From the NCBI GenBank assembly GCA_964472015.1, contig CAYYIP010000004.1, forward strand, positions 1 to 64,000: a DNA stretch of 64,000 bases, given 5' to 3'. Made by a program: the position numbers and the translations under genes. The stretch comes from JAAYTD01 sp964472015 (GTDB lineage: Bacteria; Bacteroidota; Ignavibacteria; Kapaibacteriales; UBA2268). This document shows, one piece after another, positions 61,133 through 64,000 of the stretch (position 1 is the stretch's first letter; each line of letters opens with the position of its first letter). The notes beneath the pieces are model-generated. The model was not told the DNA's origin. It ran no database searches and saw nothing but the letters and a program-made list of their open reading frames with translations.

Positions 61133-61518
61133 TATAATAATTATATATAAAATTCTAATGCTTCTAATATCATAAGATTTAGAAACAAAATCAAAATTAC
61201 TATATAAATTTAAGTTTAGTAGATTTATTAACTAAAAATAAATATGAAAATATAGATAATATTGATAATATTTATCGAAATTGTATTTGTTTCTAACAAC
61301 TTTTAAATATAAACAAAATATTTTGTTTTATTTAGGAATGTTAAAAAAATGAGTTTTTTTAACATATATATTAAAAATTAAATAATAAAAACAATTTAAA
61401 TATTTTTTAGAAAAAAAAATTTAGTTATTTTGTAATTTATAAACTTGTAAAATATAACAAAATTATAAATAATTAAAAATAAATAAAGTATATATAAATA
61501 AATATTAAAGTTGATGTT
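61133..61518. other. Intergenic region with 12-bp inverted repeat
   Basis: 386 bases without a convincing gene. ATGTTAAAAAAA and TTTTTTTAACAT (61338-61365) form a perfect 12-bp stem with a 4-base loop, either a weak terminator or a regulator site. No exact TAnnTTTG box is seen near nuoG. A frame on the opposite strand is low-complexity and overlaps the nuoG start, so it is not taken as a gene. Confidence 0.5.
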
Positions 61519-63267
61519 ATGCCAAATATCTATATAGATGGAAAAAAGATTGAAGCAACCGATGGCGAAACAGTAATAAATGCTGCTTTTAGAAATGGAA
61601 TAAATATCCCTCATTTTTGTTGGCATCCTGAATTATCTATTAGTGGTAATTGTAGAATGTGTCTTGTAGAAATAGGTAGTCCTAAACGCAATAAAGATGG
61701 CTCTAGTGTAATAGATGCAGATGGGAATTTAGAAATTTCTTATATGCCAAAATTACAAATAGCTTGTAATACAATTGTATCAGAAGGTTTACATATAAGA
61801 ACTAATACTGCTAAAGTCAAAAAAGCTCGTGAAGCAGTAATGGAATTTATATTGATAAATCATCCACTTGATTGTCCAATATGTGATGAAGCTGGTCAAT
61901 GTAAATTGCAAGAATATTCACAGATTTATTCTAATGGTGTTAGTAGATTTGAAGAGGCAAAAAATATTAATTCTAAACGCGTGGAATGGAATGAAAAAAT
62001 AATGTATGATGCAGAACGCTGTATATCTTGTGGTCGTTGTATTCGTTTTACGCACGAAATAGCAGATGAAGATATTTTAACGTTCATTAATAGAGGCGAT
62101 AAAGTACGCATTGAACGGTTTGATGATGCTAAATTGCAAAATTCATATTCTATGAATGTTATAGATATTTGCCCAGTCGGAGCCTTGACAAGTAGAGATT
62201 TTAGATTTAAAGCAAGAGTTTGGGAGATGAGTTTTAATGATACTATATGTACGGGATGTTCACGAGGGTGTAATATAAGAGCAGGTGTGAAAAATAATAA
62301 AATTTTACGTTTAGAACCACGACAAAATGTATATGTAAATAAAAATTGGATGTGTGATGAAGGGCGTCTTCAATATAGTTTTATAAATGATAATAGAATA
62401 AATACTGTAAGAATACGTAAAAATGGGACATTAGTAGAAAGCAATTTTGAAGAAGCAATTTCTTTAATTCAAACATCTTTAAAAAATATATCTACATCTC
62501 AAATCTATTTTTTAGCTTCATCAATAGCATCAACTGAAACTAATTATTTATTAAAATTATTTGCTAATAATAATTTAAAAAATAATAATATTGTTTATTT
62601 AGATAGAATAGATAATACTTTTGCCGATAATTTTTTAAAGCAAAGTTATAGAAGTCCAAATACTGATGGACTTAAAGCTTTAAATATAAGTAATATCAAG
62701 ATAGAAGAATTAATTTCAAAAATTAATTCAAATTCAATAAAAGCACTTTATATTCTTGATGAAGATTTTACTTTTTGTGAAGAATTAATACCCGTTTTAG
62801 AACGTTTAGATTTCCTTGTTATTCATAGTTATAACGAAAATGAAGCATTAAAATATGCAAATGTTGTGTTTCCTATTTTGACTTTCGCTGAACAAGAAGG
62901 TACTTTTATAAATTGTAATAACCGCGTTCAATACTTTTCACCTGTTATAAAAACAAATAATATATTGTTGTCGTCGAATGCAAAATTAAATCAAAGTAGA
63001 CTTGATAAATTTGGTGCTTATAACGATAAATGGCATAATAAAGAAGATGTAAATGCATTTGCAAGTTGGTCTATTTTATCAAAATTATGTGGAAAAAATA
63101 TAAGAACAAGTGAAGATATTTTTAAAGAAATTTGTAATAATTATAATTTGTTTAAAGGATTAAATTATGATTTATTAGTTAAGCATCGAGGTGTTGTTTT
63201 AGGAAATTCTAATCCAGATTATGAGCCACTACAAGTTATATACCAGCAAAATGAATTAAGACCATAA
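61519..63267 (+). CDS. nuoG: NADH-quinone oxidoreductase subunit G
   Basis: NuoG is the large iron-sulfur subunit of the complex I peripheral arm. The 582-residue protein has a 2Fe-2S ferredoxin-like start (HFCWHPELSISGNCRMC and a later ACN), the His-Cys ligated cluster region HPLDCPICDEAGQCKLQ, and a 4Fe-4S pair (CISCGRC and DICPVGALTS). A molybdopterin-oxidoreductase-like domain follows with a further cluster CTGCSRGCNI. The C-terminal domain is shorter than in long NuoG. It could instead serve a NAD-linked hydrogenase or formate dehydrogenase, but nuoF elsewhere in the window fits complex I. Confidence 0.87.
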   Translation: MPNIYIDGKKIEATDGETVINAAFRNGINIPHFCWHPELSISGNCRMCLVEIGSPKRNKDGSSVIDADGNLEISYMPKLQIACNTIVSEGLHIRTNTAKVKKAREAVMEFILINHPLDCPICDEAGQCKLQEYSQIYSNGVSRFEEAKNINSKRVEWNEKIMYDAERCISCGRCIRFTHEIADEDILTFINRGDKVRIERFDDAKLQNSYSMNVIDICPVGALTSRDFRFKARVWEMSFNDTICTGCSRGCNIRAGVKNNKILRLEPRQNVYVNKNWMCDEGRLQYSFINDNRINTVRIRKNGTLVESNFEEAISLIQTSLKNISTSQIYFLASSIASTETNYLLKLFANNNLKNNNIVYLDRIDNTFADNFLKQSYRSPNTDGLKALNISNIKIEELISKINSNSIKALYILDEDFTFCEELIPVLERLDFLVIHSYNENEALKYANVVFPILTFAEQEGTFINCNNRVQYFSPVIKTNNILLSSNAKLNQSRLDKFGAYNDKWHNKEDVNAFASWSILSKLCGKNIRTSEDIFKEICNNYNLFKGLNYDLLVKHRGVVLGNSNPDYEPLQVIYQQNELRP

Positions 63268-63313
63268 AATTAAATTATATATTTTCTTTTTTATTTATTA
63301 TTAGAAAATTAAT

Positions 63314-64000
63314 ATGATTAAATGTTATAAATTATATAGTTTTATATTAGAAGATTTGATATTAAAAAAAATATCTATAATACTACTTAGTATGGTAATT
63401 TTATGTTCTTGTGAGAGTGGTAAACCTTTAAATATGGAAGCTGATATTATAAGTATAGATTTTGTAGAAGATATTATTCCTAGTTCTATACAAGTAACTT
63501 CATCTACAATAAATATTTATTTAGATAAAAATGTAGATGTATCGGCACTTACACCAATTATTACAATAACTGAAGGTGCTAGTATATTTCCGCCTTCTAA
63601 TGTTATTCAAGATTTTAGAAATAAAGTTACTTATACTGTAACATCTGAAGATGGGAATTGGAAACAAGTTTATAATGTAAAAATATTCCCCGCATTTAGT
63701 TGGGAAGATGGATTTGAAAATTGGGTAAAAGGTTATAACGATGATTTTGAAGTCCCCCTAGGATGGGCTACTGCTAATGCAGGGATTTCTATTTTAAATA
63801 AATTATTACCTGAGCACTTGAGAATAAAATATCCTACATATAAAAGTACAGATGCTTACTTGGGAGATTTTGCAGTAGAATTGCAAACACGTAGAGGTTT
63901 AGATAATTCTGAAATTTTACCAAAATTAATATCAGGTTCAATATTTATTGGAAGTTTTAATACCTCTTTTGCAATGATAGACAAATTAAAATGTCCACAA
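63314..64000 (+). CDS. PCMD-type lipoprotein, partial at right edge
   Basis: The reading frame is open from ATG 63314 to the last base (229 codons), so the 3' end is missing. The signal part has a hydrophobic helix ending VILCSC, a good lipobox with Cys33 or nearby. An Ig-like segment follows (VDVSALTPIITITEGASIFP ... VTYTVTSEDGNWKQVYNVKI), typical of the domain that precedes PCMD. FSWEDGFENW, LGWATANAGIS and GDFAVELQTRRG then match the start of the putative carbohydrate-metabolism (PCMD) domain of Bacteroidota surface lipoproteins. The role is probably glycan binding; this is inferred from the family only. Confidence 0.75.
   Translation, partial: MIKCYKLYSFILEDLILKKISIILLSMVILCSCESGKPLNMEADIISIDFVEDIIPSSIQVTSSTINIYLDKNVDVSALTPIITITEGASIFPPSNVIQDFRNKVTYTVTSEDGNWKQVYNVKIFPAFSWEDGFENWVKGYNDDFEVPLGWATANAGISILNKLLPEHLRIKYPTYKSTDAYLGDFAVELQTRRGLDNSEILPKLISGSIFIGSFNTSFAMIDKLKCPQ

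Noticed and set aside
61396..61626. 76-residue minus-strand frame before nuoG
   Set aside because: It is Ile/Tyr/Asn low-complexity sequence from AT-rich DNA and overlaps the conserved N-terminus of nuoG.

Overview
The window is a stretch of strongly AT-rich bacterial chromosome, densely packed with genes on both strands and read with the standard bacterial code. Several features point to the Bacteroidota or a close relative in the Fibrobacteres-Chlorobi-Bacteroidetes group. Promoter-like TAnnTTTG boxes recur (mostly TATATTTG), Shine-Dalgarno sites are mostly weak, one secreted protein ends in a type IX secretion (T9SS)-style tail, and a PCMD-type lipoprotein starts at the right edge. OmpA-family, SPOR and YbbR envelope proteins are also present. 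I cannot place the genus. There is no rRNA, no recognisable tRNA, no CRISPR array and no transposase.

Layout. 0-5 kb: a GLUG-repeat secreted protein, pyrE, rho, a lipoprotein and thioredoxin, with two 11-copy pentamer microsatellites in opposite orientation. 5-8.3 kb (minus): xseB, a PAP2 phosphatase and glycogen phosphorylase. 8.4-12.8 kb: a tandem duplication of a large OmpA-family protein, copied together with its terminator. 12.9-23.6 kb: tsaC-like, dnaG, nth, rsmE, several envelope or secreted proteins, a fused PotB-PotC-type permease and recF. 23.7-25.7 kb (minus): an SUMF1-domain lipoprotein and a DUF554 membrane protein. 26-31 kb: nuoF, phoH, cdaA and a carboxyltransferase that lacks its biotin domain. 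31-36.5 kb: a candidate small RNA, an SNF-family transporter, and the ribosomal/translation set rplM-rpsI-rpsB-tsf with rpsO opposite. 36.9-45 kb (minus): ribF, ahcY, an ATPase-TOPRIM pair preceded by a tiny membrane protein, then an aroD / aroE-aroK fusion / fabD block. 45.3-48.3 kb: rpmB, a VWA-like membrane protein and an SMR exporter.

48.3-50.7 kb is the least ordinary part. It holds two tandem copies of a structured RNA, each with its own promoter-like box and terminator or terminator remnant. These are followed by a frameshifted small gene, two paralogous Cys-rich micropeptides that share an upstream element, another micro-ORF and a PD-(D/E)XK-like nuclease. 50.7-54 kb (minus) carries mgsA, a SPOR protein, a YbbR-domain protein and an outer-membrane barrel. 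54.3-61.1 kb is a TetR-TolC-MFP-RND efflux operon with a PII-like gene behind it. The window ends with nuoG and a truncated PCMD-type lipoprotein.

Together the genes describe a cell with complex I-type NADH oxidation (nuoF, nuoG), glycogen breakdown, aromatic amino-acid and fatty-acid synthesis, c-di-AMP signalling (cdaA, with a YbbR protein elsewhere) and a diderm envelope. The best candidates for something undescribed are the duplicated RNA family at 48.3-49.0 kb with its Cys-micropeptide neighbours, and the three-gene small-membrane-protein/ATPase/TOPRIM cassette at 39.5-41.5 kb. The latter resembles two-component ATPase-nuclease defence systems.
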